A stretch of 64,000 bases of DNA from Bin5 sp965261695. GTDB lineage: Bacteria > Chloroflexota > Anaerolineae > Caldilineales > Caldilineaceae. The notes below the pieces were generated by a model. It saw nothing but the letters and a program-made list of their open reading frames with translations. It had not been told where the DNA came from and ran no database searches. Location: positions 1,116,001 to 1,180,000 of the forward strand of contig OZ253474.1 of the NCBI GenBank assembly GCA_965261695.1. The letters run 5' to 3'. Shown here piece after piece: positions 52,977 to 62,392 of this stretch; position 1 is the first letter of the stretch; each line of letters begins with the position of its first letter. The position numbers were made by a program, and so were the translations under genes.

Positions 52977-53963
52977 TCAGCGCAACCAGTCTGCGACCGC
53001 CTCCCGCTCCTCCAGTAGCTCCTGACCGGTCGCGGCGATCGCTGCCCGGTCGAACTCGCTCAGCTCCAGCCCCTCCACGATCCGGCACACGCCATCCTGT
53101 ATCGTCAGAGGGTAGCTGAAGATCACCCCGCTTGGCGTCCCGTACGCGCCGGTGCTGGGGATGGCCATGCTCACCCAGTCGCCCTCGGCGGAACCGCCAT
53201 ACCAACTCTGCACGTGATTGATGCAGGCGTTGGCCGCGCTGGCCGCGCTGCTGGCTCCCCTGGCCGCGATCACCGCTGCGCCCCTTTGCTGAACCGTCGG
53301 GACGAATGTCTCCTTGATCCAATCGTCATCCCCGATGACAGCCGCAGCCGGCTGGCCGTCAATCTGCGCATGGAATGCGTCAGGGTACTGTGTGGCGCTG
53401 TGATTGCCCCAGATCGTCACTTTCGTCACCGATGGGAGTGGTCGGCCCGTCCTCTGGGCGAGCATGCCCCTGGCGCGATTGTAGTCGAGGCGCGTCATGG
53501 CGGTGAAGCGATCGGCGGGCACGTCGGGCGCGTTGCGCATGGCGATCAGACAGTTGGTATTGGCCGGGTTGCCGACCACGACGATGCGTGCGTCCGCAGC
53601 CGCGCTGTCGTTAATCGCCCGGCCCTGGCTGACGAAAATCGGGCCGTTGGCGCTCAGCAGATCCTTGCGCTCCATGCCGGCGGTTCGGGGGCGGGCCCCG
53701 ACCAACAACGACCAATTGGCGCTGTCAAAGGCTACCTCCGGCTGGTCGGTCAGAATGGTCTTCGTGAGAAGGGGAAAGGCGCAGTCGTCCAACTCCATGG
53801 TCACCCCTTCGAGCGCGCCCATCGCAGGCGGGATCTCCAACAGTTGCAGGATGACCGGCTGATCTGCGCCGAACAGATCACCATTGGCTATGCGAAAGAT
53901 TAAGGCATAGCCGATGTTGCCGGCCGCGCCCGTAACTGCTACACGAATTGGATCTTTCATCAC
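52977..53963 (-). CDS. mdh: Malate dehydrogenase
   Basis: 328 residues, of the cytosolic/type-2 MDH subgroup. The NAD site is VTGAAGNIGYALIFRIANGDLFG, the catalytic region has Asp/Arg in TRLDYNRARGMLAQ and His in KVTIWGNHSATQYPD. It interconverts malate and oxaloacetate, fitting the TCA genes sucCD elsewhere in the window. Standalone, convergent with the MazG-like gene. Confidence 0.95.
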   Translation of the reverse strand: MMKDPIRVAVTGAAGNIGYALIFRIANGDLFGADQPVILQLLEIPPAMGALEGVTMELDDCAFPLLTKTILTDQPEVAFDSANWSLLVGARPRTAGMERKDLLSANGPIFVSQGRAINDSAAADARIVVVGNPANTNCLIAMRNAPDVPADRFTAMTRLDYNRARGMLAQRTGRPLPSVTKVTIWGNHSATQYPDAFHAQIDGQPAAAVIGDDDWIKETFVPTVQQRGAAVIAARGASSAASAANACINHVQSWYGGSAEGDWVSMAIPSTGAYGTPSGVIFSYPLTIQDGVCRIVEGLELSEFDRAAIAATGQELLEEREAVADWLR

Positions 53964-54047
53964 TCTTGTTTCTCCAGGTGCGGCACAGGGCGGAATCCTC
54001 TTACCATCATTGAACTGTATCGGTCAGTCCCGGTCAACCGCGCTACT

Positions 54048-54959
54048 TCAAAGTTCCAGCGCCAATTCGTACTGCCGATCAAAAACGCGAAAACCGAAGG
54101 ACGCGAAGATCGGATTGAGACGGCTGTCCACCGGTTCGTTGTAAAACGTCAGCAGCGCATCGACGTAGCGAAGTTGCAGCGCTTGTACCAGTGGCCGGCC
54201 CGCGTCCAGCAGATCGGCATCCGGGTCGACGGCGATATCAAGAATCTGCAAGCGCATTGGTGACTCGCCAGGCGGTTGGGGACGCGAGCGCGCCATCAGT
54301 TCAGCAATGACATAAGCGACCGGCGCTCCATCTTTGGCCGGAATCGTAAGCCCGATGCAGTGACGCTGCGCCACATAATTTAGCAGGCTGCGTCTACGCC
54401 GCTGCCAGGCCAATCGCAGGTCATGCCAGCAATGAAACTCGCGCACAATCTGCGCCGGATCGCTTTCTTCCAGCCGCTCATATGGAAGCGGCAGCGCGCC
54501 CTGACGGGGATCCCGCTCCCAGAGCAACAGTTCCCGCAGCGTCTCAAATCCGATCTGGCGATAGACTGAGCGGGCGTGGTCATTCTCAGTCCGCACCTCG
54601 AGCCGGACACGGCGTAGACCCCGCTCCACGGCGCGACGCTTGAGTTGCTCCATCAGCCGCCTGCCCCAGCCGTGCCCGCGATATTCCGGCGCAACACTGA
54701 GGCCGCCGCACCAGCCTTCCTCACCGCGCACCGCCAGCAGCGCCGCGCCAACGCCCCGCGCCCGCCCCTGCTCCTCCGCCATCAGAACTGCGCAGTCTTC
54801 GGCAGCGATGCTGGCAGAACGCATGTATGCGCGCGCGGCAGAGGCGTCCATCTGCATATTGTAGCGGTAATCGGCAAATCCCCGGTTGAACCCTTCGCGC
54901 AGGGCTTCGACTTCAACCGCAGCGCCGGTTGCGATGACAGGCTGTACCGTCTCAGTCAT
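54048..54959 (-). CDS. GNAT-family acetyltransferase (probable tandem GNAT)
   Basis: 303 residues. The N-terminal ~150 form a clear GNAT domain with LSVAPEYRGHGWGRRLMEQLKRRAVERGL (acetyl-CoA pyrophosphate loop) and VYRQIGFE. The C-terminal ~150 (LQILDIAVDPDADLLDAGRPLVQALQ, then NPIFASFGFRVFDRQYEL) look like a second, degenerate GNAT copy. Substrate unknown. The ATG at 54959 is chosen; longer frames run into non-conserved sequence. Confidence 0.82.
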   Translation of the reverse strand: MTETVQPVIATGAAVEVEALREGFNRGFADYRYNMQMDASAARAYMRSASIAAEDCAVLMAEEQGRARGVGAALLAVRGEEGWCGGLSVAPEYRGHGWGRRLMEQLKRRAVERGLRRVRLEVRTENDHARSVYRQIGFETLRELLLWERDPRQGALPLPYERLEESDPAQIVREFHCWHDLRLAWQRRRRSLLNYVAQRHCIGLTIPAKDGAPVAYVIAELMARSRPQPPGESPMRLQILDIAVDPDADLLDAGRPLVQALQLRYVDALLTFYNEPVDSRLNPIFASFGFRVFDRQYELALEL

Positions 54960-55044
54960 TTCGAAAGCGCCTTTCAGAGCGGCGTTTATGCAGCATAACT
55001 CTTGAACAGAATCCAGTATTGATGCTAGCCGCTCCCGCAGAGAT

Positions 55045-55866
55045 CTACTCCGCCCGCGCCACAAAGTCGAACTCGACGATGAACTCCTCGCCGACGTTGG
55101 CGACGTTGGGCACCTGGGGAATGGTGAGCTCGAAGGTCTCCCGCGCCACGACTGTGCTGGCGCTTCCCTGCAGTTCACTCTCCGAGACGACCTGCATTGT
55201 CACAGTTAAAAGTACCGGTTCGGTGATGTCGCGGATAGTCAGGTCACCGCTGATCTCGAACTGAATCTCGTCACCAACGGCCACGGCATCCGGCAGACCG
55301 GAAAGCGCCGACGTGTTGAAGGTGATGAACCGATGCCGGTTGGATTGCAGGATAAACCGCTGGATGGCCCCGTTGCGGCGGTTGTTGTCGGTGACAAAGC
55401 TGCCGGCGTCGATCTGGATTGGGCCGATCACGCTGCCCGAGGGGTTGGCCGGATCAACCGTCAGTTCGCCTGAGAGCGCGTTCGTTATGCCGACAACGGT
55501 TTTTGGCTGGCCAAAAAGCTCCTCATCAATGATGAATCGGGCTTCCGACTCCGCGGCCACGATAACAAAGGTCTGGCTGACGGCGGGTATCTCTGCGCTT
55601 TCGGTCTCCGCTTCCTCCTGCGGCGGCGCAGTGGCTGCGGGCGCCGGTTCGGGTTCGGGAATGGGCGTGTCGGTCGGCTCCGGTTCCGGCGCCGCGGTCG
55701 CGGTATCGGCGGCAACGGGCGCAGTCTCCGCATCAGACGGCGTGTCGCCCGGAGTGGAACAGGCTGCCAGGACCAGTGCGCCGAGCAGCACAAAGGCAAT
55801 CAGCGTCAGGCGGCGGATGAACAGTTGCGCCGCGGTCGATGTTCTCGAAAACAGGTGCGTTGACAT
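55045..55866 (-). CDS. YceI-family lipoprotein
   Basis: 273 residues. The lipoprotein signal is LIAFVLLGALVLAACS (lipobox LAAC), followed by an ~60-residue Ala/Pro/Glu/Thr linker. The remaining ~175 residues fit YceI, a lipocalin-like beta barrel that binds isoprenoid or amphiphilic molecules: SEARFIIDEELFG, IGPIQIDAGSFVTDNNRRNGAIQRFIL, ISGDLTIRDITEPVLLTVTM. It would be anchored on the outer face of the membrane. Unlike short periplasmic YceI proteins it has a long spacer. Confidence 0.88.
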   Translation of the reverse strand: MSTHLFSRTSTAAQLFIRRLTLIAFVLLGALVLAACSTPGDTPSDAETAPVAADTATAAPEPEPTDTPIPEPEPAPAATAPPQEEAETESAEIPAVSQTFVIVAAESEARFIIDEELFGQPKTVVGITNALSGELTVDPANPSGSVIGPIQIDAGSFVTDNNRRNGAIQRFILQSNRHRFITFNTSALSGLPDAVAVGDEIQFEISGDLTIRDITEPVLLTVTMQVVSESELQGSASTVVARETFELTIPQVPNVANVGEEFIVEFDFVARAE

Positions 55867-55999
55867 AAATCTGATTTTCCTGAGAGAACTCGCTCTTCAT
55901 CGGCGCGGTCGCAAGATTGGACAGCGCTACAGGCGGTATTGCGCCTTGCCTATTGTGAACTGCTTTTGCATGATTGGCAAAATGTGCGGTTTCAGGCGC

Positions 56000-57175
56000 C
56001 TATCGCTGAAATCCGCCCTCACCGTAGCCGGTCAACTCCACGTAGCCGCGGCCGTCAACGGGTTCGCCGTTCACCGTGCCTTTCACAACCGTCGCGCCCT
56101 CGTAGTATGTGAAGGCAACGTCCATCTCCTGATCGTCGATCAGTGGCTCAATCGTCAGTTCGATATCATGCTGTGGAAGGGTGACCTGCCAGCCGCTCGG
56201 ATAGACGATGCCGCTGTCCGGGCTGGTCCACTTGCCGGTGGACGTCAACTCAAAGTCGTCAGGATAGATTGCGAGTTGCCGTCCATCGGCAAAACTGAGC
56301 GTGCCCTCGAAAATATCCTGGTTTGCGCCGGACTTTGTGCGAATCTCGGCAAACATCAGGACAACATCGTTCGCCAGGGTGACGGCGAACCAGTCCCAGC
56401 CCACCGCGTCCCGGCTCAGAGCGGAGGTGCCGAACTCATGATCCATCCAACTGAGACCGGCCACCGCAACCTGCGCGCCGCCGAAGACGAGATGGCCTTC
56501 AGTCTCCATGCGCACAAGGCTGTAGTAGTGGTTGGCGTTGCCGACCTCGAGCCCTTTGCGGCTGTAACCGGCATCGCCGTGGAGCAGCGGCGGGCGCGTC
56601 TCCGTGAGGGTGAGATCGATGGCGACCGGGCCGCCTTCCCCCTCGGCGGAAGCCAGTAGCCGCATCTGCCCCGGCCCAACCTCCTGCGCGCGCCAGTCGT
56701 CGAGCCAGACCTCGTAGCGCGGCGAACCGGTCGCGCCGGCCACGCCGCCGGCGCCGCGGCTGAAGCGGTCAAAGCTCAGGTGCCGGCGCGCAGGCCCTGA
56801 CGTAACCGCGAAATGGGCCATATAGATCTGTTGCGCGGCGAAATCGGATGCCCGGATGGTCTCTCCCGGCGCCAGTGCGCTGCGAAAAAAGGTAAGCTGG
56901 TAGCCATAAACGCCGCCGTCCTCGCCCGTCAGATTGCCGGTATAGTACCACCACTCGGTCGTGTAGTCGTTGTGAGGCCCGTGATCGAGCGGAAACTGGA
57001 ACTCCATTGGCCCCAGGGCGCGGGCGAAGCCGTCGTCCGCCGGGCGGCTGAGAACGTCCACGACATCGGCTGAGGCCAGAGAAGGCTGGGACGGTGCGCA
57101 GGCGCAGGTGAGCAGCAGGCCGGTGAGAAGGATCGACGCAAGCGGCATCGTTTCTCGAACCTTGGACGGAATCAT
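56000..57175 (-). CDS. CrtC/AttH-like lipocalin-fold lipoprotein
   Basis: 391 residues. A signal with lipobox-like TCAC (LLLTCACAPS) precedes FPLDHGPHNDYTTEWWYYTGNL, then GYQLTFFRSAL and SWMDHEFGTSAL, the hallmark segments of carotenoid 1,2-hydratase (CrtC)/AttH proteins. CrtC hydrates carotenoids; AttH-like relatives have unknown roles. Without carotenoid genes nearby, function is open. Extracytoplasmic location is likely. Confidence 0.85.
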   Translation of the reverse strand: MIPSKVRETMPLASILLTGLLLTCACAPSQPSLASADVVDVLSRPADDGFARALGPMEFQFPLDHGPHNDYTTEWWYYTGNLTGEDGGVYGYQLTFFRSALAPGETIRASDFAAQQIYMAHFAVTSGPARRHLSFDRFSRGAGGVAGATGSPRYEVWLDDWRAQEVGPGQMRLLASAEGEGGPVAIDLTLTETRPPLLHGDAGYSRKGLEVGNANHYYSLVRMETEGHLVFGGAQVAVAGLSWMDHEFGTSALSRDAVGWDWFAVTLANDVVLMFAEIRTKSGANQDIFEGTLSFADGRQLAIYPDDFELTSTGKWTSPDSGIVYPSGWQVTLPQHDIELTIEPLIDDQEMDVAFTYYEGATVVKGTVNGEPVDGRGYVELTGYGEGGFQR

Positions 57176-57211
57176 GGTGTGTTCTGTTTCGCAACGGTTG
57201 TGGCCGGCCCG

Positions 57212-58516
57212 CTACATCTTTGCCAACGCCTGGTCAAAGTCGGCCAGCAGGTCGTCCGTATCCTCGATGCCCACGCTCAGGCGCACCAGTTCGTCTCTGA
57301 TGCCGAGGGCCAGCCGCTCCTCCGGAGGAGTATCAAAGTAACTGACCAGCGCCGGTTGCTCGATTAGGCTTTCGACGCCGCCCAGGCTGGGACCGATGCG
57401 CGGAATGCCGCAGGCGTCGATGAAGCGGCTTGTCGTCGGGCCGTCCGCCTCCACTTCGAAACTGATGACGCCGCCAAAGCCGGCCATGGTGCGTGCCGCC
57501 ACCTCGTGATCGGGGTGGCTCTCCAGGCCGGGGTACCAGACGCGGCGGATCCTGGGATGGTCTTCGAGAAAGCGGGCGATGCGCAATCCGCTCTCGTTGT
57601 GCTGGCGCATCCGCAGCCCCAGCGTCTTGAGGCCGCGCAGGATCAGATAGGCGCAATGGGGGTCGAGCACCGCGCCCAGAACGCCCTGGGACTGGCGCAG
57701 AGCGGTCGTGATGTCAAAACTTCCTGTTACACAACCCGCCAGCAGGTCATTGTGACCGGCCAGGTATTTGGTCACGCTGTGCAGCACCAGATCGACGCCG
57801 TATTCCAGCGGGCGGACATTGCAGGGCGTGCCAAACGTCGTGTCGATGATGGTGCGCAAACCATGACGCTTGGCGATTTCGACGAGGCGGGCGTAGTCCA
57901 GGCAGCGCAGGAAGGGGTTGGTGGGCGATTCGGAAAAGATCAACCTGGTCTCAGGCTGAATGGCCGCCTCCAGGGCCTCGTAGTCGCCCGGGACGACGAT
58001 AGTACAGGTGACGCCAAAACGGCTGAGGAAGGTGCTGCAAAAGCCGCGCGTGCGGCGATAACAGTCTTCGGTCATAACAAAATGATCACCCTGGCTGAGC
58101 AGGATGAAGAGCGTCGTGGTGATGGCGGCCATCCCGCTGGAGAGCAACAAGGCGTCGTCGGCGCCGTCGAGCGCGGCCAGTTTCGCCTCCGCCGCGCGCA
58201 CGGTCGGGTTGCCGTAGCGCCCGTACTCCTCCCGCTCCGGCACATCCCAAAACATATGCTCTTCCATATAGCTGATCAGGCTGGCCGTGTCCTCGAACGT
58301 ATAGGTGCTTGTCTGGACAATGGGCACGGTCAGGCTATCGTGGGAGAGATAGCGCTTTTCCCCGGCGTGGACGGCCTGTGTCAGCGTCGAATGGCTGCGC
58401 GCCCCCGCCTGCGGGCCTTTACCGTTAGGGTTGGCTCGGTCTGACGCCCCACCGGTATGGGGATCAGCGCCGTCCGCGCCGGAAATCTGTGTTTGGGTTG
58501 TACTGGAAGCGGCCAT
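57212..58516 (-). CDS. Cys/Met-metabolism PLP enzyme (cystathionine gamma-synthase/lyase-like)
   Basis: 434 residues, fold-type I PLP enzyme. The PLP Lys is in DLVLHSVTKYLAGHNDLLAG, with AALDGADDALLLSSGMAAITTTL, YGRYGNPTVRAAEAKLA and IRIGPSLGGVESLIEQPAL. About 45 extra N-terminal residues (TQTQISGADGADPHTGG...) precede the conserved THAVHAGE-like region. ATG at 58516 follows GAAGGAG; longer starts lie in the riboswitch terminator. The SAM-I riboswitch upstream indicates a biosynthetic step in Met/Cys metabolism (synthase or sulfhydrylase) rather than a catabolic lyase. Confidence 0.88.
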   Translation of the reverse strand: MAASSTTQTQISGADGADPHTGGASDRANPNGKGPQAGARSHSTLTQAVHAGEKRYLSHDSLTVPIVQTSTYTFEDTASLISYMEEHMFWDVPEREEYGRYGNPTVRAAEAKLAALDGADDALLLSSGMAAITTTLFILLSQGDHFVMTEDCYRRTRGFCSTFLSRFGVTCTIVVPGDYEALEAAIQPETRLIFSESPTNPFLRCLDYARLVEIAKRHGLRTIIDTTFGTPCNVRPLEYGVDLVLHSVTKYLAGHNDLLAGCVTGSFDITTALRQSQGVLGAVLDPHCAYLILRGLKTLGLRMRQHNESGLRIARFLEDHPRIRRVWYPGLESHPDHEVAARTMAGFGGVISFEVEADGPTTSRFIDACGIPRIGPSLGGVESLIEQPALVSYFDTPPEERLALGIRDELVRLSVGIEDTDDLLADFDQALAKM

Positions 58517-58576
58517 GTTATCTCCTTCACGACGCATGTTAGCGAAACTGACACCAATTTGCGGGCCGGTCGTTCG

Positions 58577-58620
58577 ATAAATAAAAAAGCCCTCTTCCGG
58601 CGAATACACGGAAGAGGGCT
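58577..58620 (-). terminator. Expression-platform terminator of the SAM-I riboswitch
   Basis: On the minus strand a perfect 12-bp stem (AGCCCTCTTCCG / CGGAAGAGGGCT, 58620-58588) with a 9-nt loop is followed by TTTTTTATTTAT. It lies between the aptamer and the ATG at 58516. Confidence 0.92.
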
Positions 58621-58640
58621 TCAGATAGCTGACCAGAGCA

Positions 58641-58761
58641 TCTCATCTGCCGGTGCATCCACACCGCCGGAATTGGCACCTGGCACGCTGTACGAATTGA
58701 AATCGACAGCGCCGGTTGCCGAGGCTTCAATGGGCCGACCCCTCCACCTCTCTTGATAAGA
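58641..58761 (-). promoter_or_regulatory. SAM-I (S-box) riboswitch aptamer
   Basis: The minus strand shows, in order, TCTTATC, AAGAGAGGTGGAGGG, GAAGCCTCGGCAACC, CCAGGTGCCAATTCC and GATGAGA, the conserved core of S-box leaders. TCTTATC (58761-58755) pairs with GATGAGA (58647-58641) as P1. SAM binding favours the downstream terminator, so the PLP enzyme gene is expressed when SAM is low. Confidence 0.95.
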
Positions 58762-58786
58762 AGACATGATTCGATTGTCAGCCTCT

Positions 58787-58816
58787 ATGGTAATCCAGCA
58801 AACGGTACGCTGTCAA
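58787..58816 (-). promoter_or_regulatory. Promoter of the S-box leader
   Basis: TTGACA (58816-58811, minus strand) and TACCAT (58792-58787) with an 18-nt spacer place the start near 58780, about 20 nt before the aptamer P1. Confidence 0.6.
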
Positions 58817-58819
58817 ATC

Positions 58820-59457
58820 TGGCGACGATGCGAGAGCGTGTATCCCAAAATGGCGGCGCATCCGACACGGAGCAGCGGATCACTCACTCCCGATTCTATC
58901 GGGGCTACACTCTTGCTTGTATTAAATAATATTTTTTGGCACAGCCCTCTTCACATCATTGCCAAGCGTAAAGAGTTCTGGCCTCGCTTCCGGCACGCAT
59001 ACATGACCTGCTCCTGTCACTCCATCGGCCTCCCGCACCTCAATCGTCCACGAATTTCTATTCACTTTCAAGAAATTTCTGCGCAAACGCTCGGCAACGC
59101 TCGTAAGCGCTTGTGCAAGCGATAACAAGCTTTAGTGCGATAAATGAGTTTCATTAACCGCTCAGCGTCCCTCTTGTTGCCCTGTCCTCATCGAGGGATC
59201 GCCCCCTTTTACACCTCACCCCAATTATGGGTTGCCCCCATACAGGACAGCCCGAGCCACCCACGGGCGCAACCGGATAGAGTCGGCCCAACTGGCATCC
59301 TAGCCTGGCCCACTGTCAGTTAACGGGCTGCCAGAAGTCAGCAACAAAGAGGGGAAGAAGCGGTATAGTGTGGTATAGTAGACTGTGATACGTCAAACAC
59401 GTGCACAGCAGCCGCGCTTGGCCGCGTGCCCAGAGTTTCCTCACTAAGGAGAGGCTG
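58820..59457. other. Intergenic region upstream of the SPFH gene
   Basis: No convincing gene. It holds a palindrome CGCTTG-TG-CAAGCG (59108-59121) overlapped by GTAAGCGCTTG (59103-59113), the shape of LacI/CcpA-type operators. Near 59360-59380 there is a doubled GGTATAGT that could provide a -10 for the SPFH gene, but no clear -35 is present. Confidence 0.4.
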
Positions 59458-60630
59458 ATGAACAATTTGAGCAATGTACCAGGAGTCCCCAGAAGGATGC
59501 CGGGCGGACTGCCATTCATACTGGTGATCGTCGGCATCATCGTCGTCCTCATTCTGCTGAACTTTGCCAGGAACTTTTTCTACGCCTTCGAACGCGTCAA
59601 CGAACAGGAGGTGGGCGTTCAGTTCCAGGGCGGGAGGATCAAGGGTGTGGTCGGCCCGGGGGTCTACACCGATGTCGGTCTCTTTGTCGAGATCGTGCGC
59701 GTTTCCGGCCAAGCCATCCCCTTCAGCGTGCAGGACGATGAAATCATCACCAAGGACAAGCAGCGCATCGGCCTGGTGGTCAGCGGCGATATTTTCCGTC
59801 CCAACATCGCCGAGGGGGACGTGATCCAGAGGCTGTGGGCACAATACAGGAGCATCTATCTGGAGGACGAGTTGGCCCGCACCCGGATACAGGACCAGGC
59901 CCGCCAGGCGATGAAGATCTGCATCGGTGATCGCACGTTTGACGACAGCGTTGTCGGCACAGCCAGAGATGTGCTGCGCCAGTGCATCGACGATGACCTG
60001 AATGCACGCGCTAGAAACTTCGGCCTCAGAATCGAGAACCTGGTTGTGCCCGACGTGATCTTGTCAGGGGCTGTGCAGACCGCCCTGGACGCGATCGTGC
60101 AGAGCCGTTTGGAGACGGAAAAGGCCGCCCAGGACACGCTGCGGGCCGATGCCCAGGCCGACGCCGAACAGGCGCGCCAGGAAGGCGAGATCCGCATTGA
60201 GCAGAGCCGCATCCAGGAGCAGGCCCGCCAGCAGACCGCCCTGGCCGTGTTGGAGCAGGCGAAGGTCGCGGCGCAGAAGCAGGTCATCGAGGCGGAGCGC
60301 GCCAATGACCTTGCTCGCGTCGAAGCGGGACAGGCCGTCATCGAAGCGCAGAAGAAAAATGACTTGATCGCGGCGCAGCGGGACATCGAGATCTCGCAGG
60401 CGCTGGCCGTCGCCGCGATCCAACAGGCCCAAGCGAAGATCGCGGTGGAGACCGCTCTCGCCGATCTGTATGCCGGGCGGCCCGACTATGTGCTTCTTCT
60501 CATCGCACAGGCCAATGCCAGCGCGCTCAGGAACACGGACAAGGTGATCTTTGCGATCGAAGGCATGACGCCGACGCTGGTTCTGCCCGGCCCCGGCATC
60601 GTGCCGACCGTGGAAACGACTCCGCAGTAG
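59458..60630 (+). CDS. SPFH/Band 7 membrane-anchored protein
   Basis: 390 residues. An N-terminal membrane helix (LPFILVIVGIIVVLILLNFA) is followed by the SPFH core (FERVNEQEVGVQFQGGRIKGVVGPGVYTDVG), then a long Ala/Glu/Gln-rich helix (ARQEGEIRIEQSRIQEQARQQTALAVLEQAKVAAQKQVIEAERA), typical of stomatin/flotillin-type coiled coils. These oligomerise into membrane platforms. TAAGGAGAGG precedes the ATG at 59458. No NfeD partner is adjacent. Confidence 0.86.
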   Translation: MNNLSNVPGVPRRMPGGLPFILVIVGIIVVLILLNFARNFFYAFERVNEQEVGVQFQGGRIKGVVGPGVYTDVGLFVEIVRVSGQAIPFSVQDDEIITKDKQRIGLVVSGDIFRPNIAEGDVIQRLWAQYRSIYLEDELARTRIQDQARQAMKICIGDRTFDDSVVGTARDVLRQCIDDDLNARARNFGLRIENLVVPDVILSGAVQTALDAIVQSRLETEKAAQDTLRADAQADAEQARQEGEIRIEQSRIQEQARQQTALAVLEQAKVAAQKQVIEAERANDLARVEAGQAVIEAQKKNDLIAAQRDIEISQALAVAAIQQAQAKIAVETALADLYAGRPDYVLLLIAQANASALRNTDKVIFAIEGMTPTLVLPGPGIVPTVETTPQ

Positions 60631-60743
60631 AGATGTGAGGAGTGAGATGTGAGAAGTGAGATGTGAGGAGTGAGATGTGAGATGTGAGAATCAATGCAGA
60701 GACGGTGTTCTCTCTCTTCACTCTCCTCTTCACTCTCTCCTTT
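60631..60743 (+). repeat. Polypurine GTGAGATGTGAGGA repeats facing a pyrimidine-rich tract
   Basis: 60631-60690 repeats GAGATGTGAG/GAGTGAG units; 60708-60743 is TCTCTCTTCACTCTCC-like sequence roughly complementary to it. Together they could fold into a long imperfect hairpin between the SPFH gene and yraN. Confidence 0.6.
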
Positions 60744-60772
60744 TGACGGGCGCCGGAGGGGAATTTGACAGC

Positions 60773-61171
60773 ATGCAGGGCAGCCGTCGATCTCTGGGCC
60801 AGCGCGGGGAGTTGATCGCGGTCCGCGCCCTGCGCCAGGCCGGTCTGCGCATTGTCGAGCGCAACTGGCGCTGCGGTGCCGGTGAACTGGACATCGTCGC
60901 GCAGGAACGCGCGCCCGACTACGCGCAAGGGGAGCCCGACGCTCGCTGGCTGGTCCTGGTCGAAGTGCGTACACGGCGGGGTCATGCCTACGGATCGGCC
61001 CGGCAGGCCTTTCCTGAGAAGAAGCAGGCGAAGTTGCGTGAGTTGGCCGCGCTATACGTCCAGGAGAAGTTGTGGCAAGGGCCCTGGCGGATCGACGCGG
61101 TGGCCGTGCAGATGGACGGCGCCGGGCAACTCGTTAGCGTGGAGCATATCCGCCATGCCGTCCTCGGTTGA
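60773..61171 (+). CDS. yraN: UPF0102/YraN-family nuclease-fold protein
   Basis: 132 residues with RRSLGQRGELIAVRALRQAG, RNWRCGAGELDIVAQE and WLVLVEVRTRRGHAYGSARQAF, the conserved order of the YraN endonuclease-like fold. The usual E-x-K is E-x-R here. Role in DNA or RNA processing is suspected but not established for the family. ATG at 60773 follows GGAGGGG. The stop overlaps the miaA start. Confidence 0.88.
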   Translation: MQGSRRSLGQRGELIAVRALRQAGLRIVERNWRCGAGELDIVAQERAPDYAQGEPDARWLVLVEVRTRRGHAYGSARQAFPEKKQAKLRELAALYVQEKLWQGPWRIDAVAVQMDGAGQLVSVEHIRHAVLG

Positions 61172-62114
61172 GCAAACGGCAGAGATGGATAAGCCGCCCC
61201 TGATCGCGATCCTTGGCCCGACCGCTGTCGGCAAGACCGCGCTCAGCCTCGACTTGGCCGCGTGCTTTGGCGGCGAGATCGTGGGCGCGGACAGCCGTCA
61301 GATCTACAGGGGCATGGACATCGGCACGGCCAAGCCGAACGCAGAGGAGCGGTCCCGCGTACCCCACCATCTGGTCGACGTGCAGCCGCCTGACAAACAG
61401 ATGTCGCTGGCGACCTATCAGCGGATGGCCTTCGCCGCGATTGACGTCATCCACCGGCGCAGGCGAGTGCCCTTATTGGTGGGCGGCTCGGCCCTCTATC
61501 TGCGCGCCATAACGGAGGGGCTGCGGATACCGGCGGTCGCGCCCAATCCGGCGTTGCGGGCCGAGTTGGAGGCATTTGCACAGCAGAATGGCCGCACCGC
61601 ATTGCACGCCCGCCTGCACGCGTTGGACCCGGGCGCAGCCGCGCAGATCCATCCTCACAACATGCGCCGGGTTGTCCGTGCGCTGGAGATCGTGCAGACA
61701 ACGGGCCGCAGCAAGAGCGAAATGGAAACGGCATTGCCGCCGCCGTTTCGTATCCTGAAGATCGGCCTGCATCTGCCGCGCCCGCTCCTGCATGAGCGCA
61801 TTGACCACCGCGTGCTCGAAATGGTGGCATCCGGACTGGTGGAAGAAATGGAGGACCTGCTGGCGGCCGGCTACTCGCCCGATCTGCCGGCCCTGTCCAG
61901 CCTGGGATATCAGGAAATCGCCGCTTATCTGGACGGGGTGATCACACTGGCGGCAGCGGTAGAAAGCATCCGGATCGAAACGCACAGACTCGTTCGTCAC
62001 CAGTACACGTGGTTTCGCCGCATACCCGACGTCAACTGGTTTGACTGTAGCGAAGCGCCGCAGTCGGCAATCCGATCTCTGGTCACGGAGTTCCTGTGTC
62101 TGAACTGCGATTGA
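61155..62114 (+). CDS. miaA: tRNA dimethylallyltransferase
   Basis: 319 residues from ATG at 61155 (GGAG upstream; ATG at 61185 is an alternative). P-loop IAILGPTAVGKTALSLDLA, GEIVGADSRQIYRGMDIGTAKP, HHLVDVQPPD, LLVGGSALYLRAI and LGYQEIAAYLDG are all diagnostic of MiaA. It prenylates A37 of tRNAs reading UNN codons. It overlaps yraN by 17 bp, so the two are co-translated. Confidence 0.95.
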   Translation: MPSSVEQTAEMDKPPLIAILGPTAVGKTALSLDLAACFGGEIVGADSRQIYRGMDIGTAKPNAEERSRVPHHLVDVQPPDKQMSLATYQRMAFAAIDVIHRRRRVPLLVGGSALYLRAITEGLRIPAVAPNPALRAELEAFAQQNGRTALHARLHALDPGAAAQIHPHNMRRVVRALEIVQTTGRSKSEMETALPPPFRILKIGLHLPRPLLHERIDHRVLEMVASGLVEEMEDLLAAGYSPDLPALSSLGYQEIAAYLDGVITLAAAVESIRIETHRLVRHQYTWFRRIPDVNWFDCSEAPQSAIRSLVTEFLCLNCD

Positions 62115-62392
62115 TGTGTTGAACGGCTTGGTTGTAAATCGATCTTGAAGACGGGCCGCACACGCGCGGCGCTCGGCGCGGCCCTCCTCGCTTGCGAACT
62201 GACGACTGCAATTCATCACAGACGGATCGTAGGCACTTTGCCCAGGATACGTCGTCAGATCGACTTCATGGGCGATCGCGCGTCAGTTGGTTGCCGCGCC
62301 AATCAGTTACGCCCCACGTCTCCAGAGTAATTGCCGTCAAATTGGCCGGAATCACCCCTTGATTTCGGGTATAGACGCCCCGCATTGCGGCG

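Noticed and set aside
58766..59125. 119-codon plus-strand frame in the intergenic region
   Set aside because: No ribosome site, no motif, and it overlaps the promoter of the S-box leader.
62145..62330. 61-codon plus-strand frame after miaA
   Set aside because: Overlaps a G+C hairpin and shows no motif or ribosome site.
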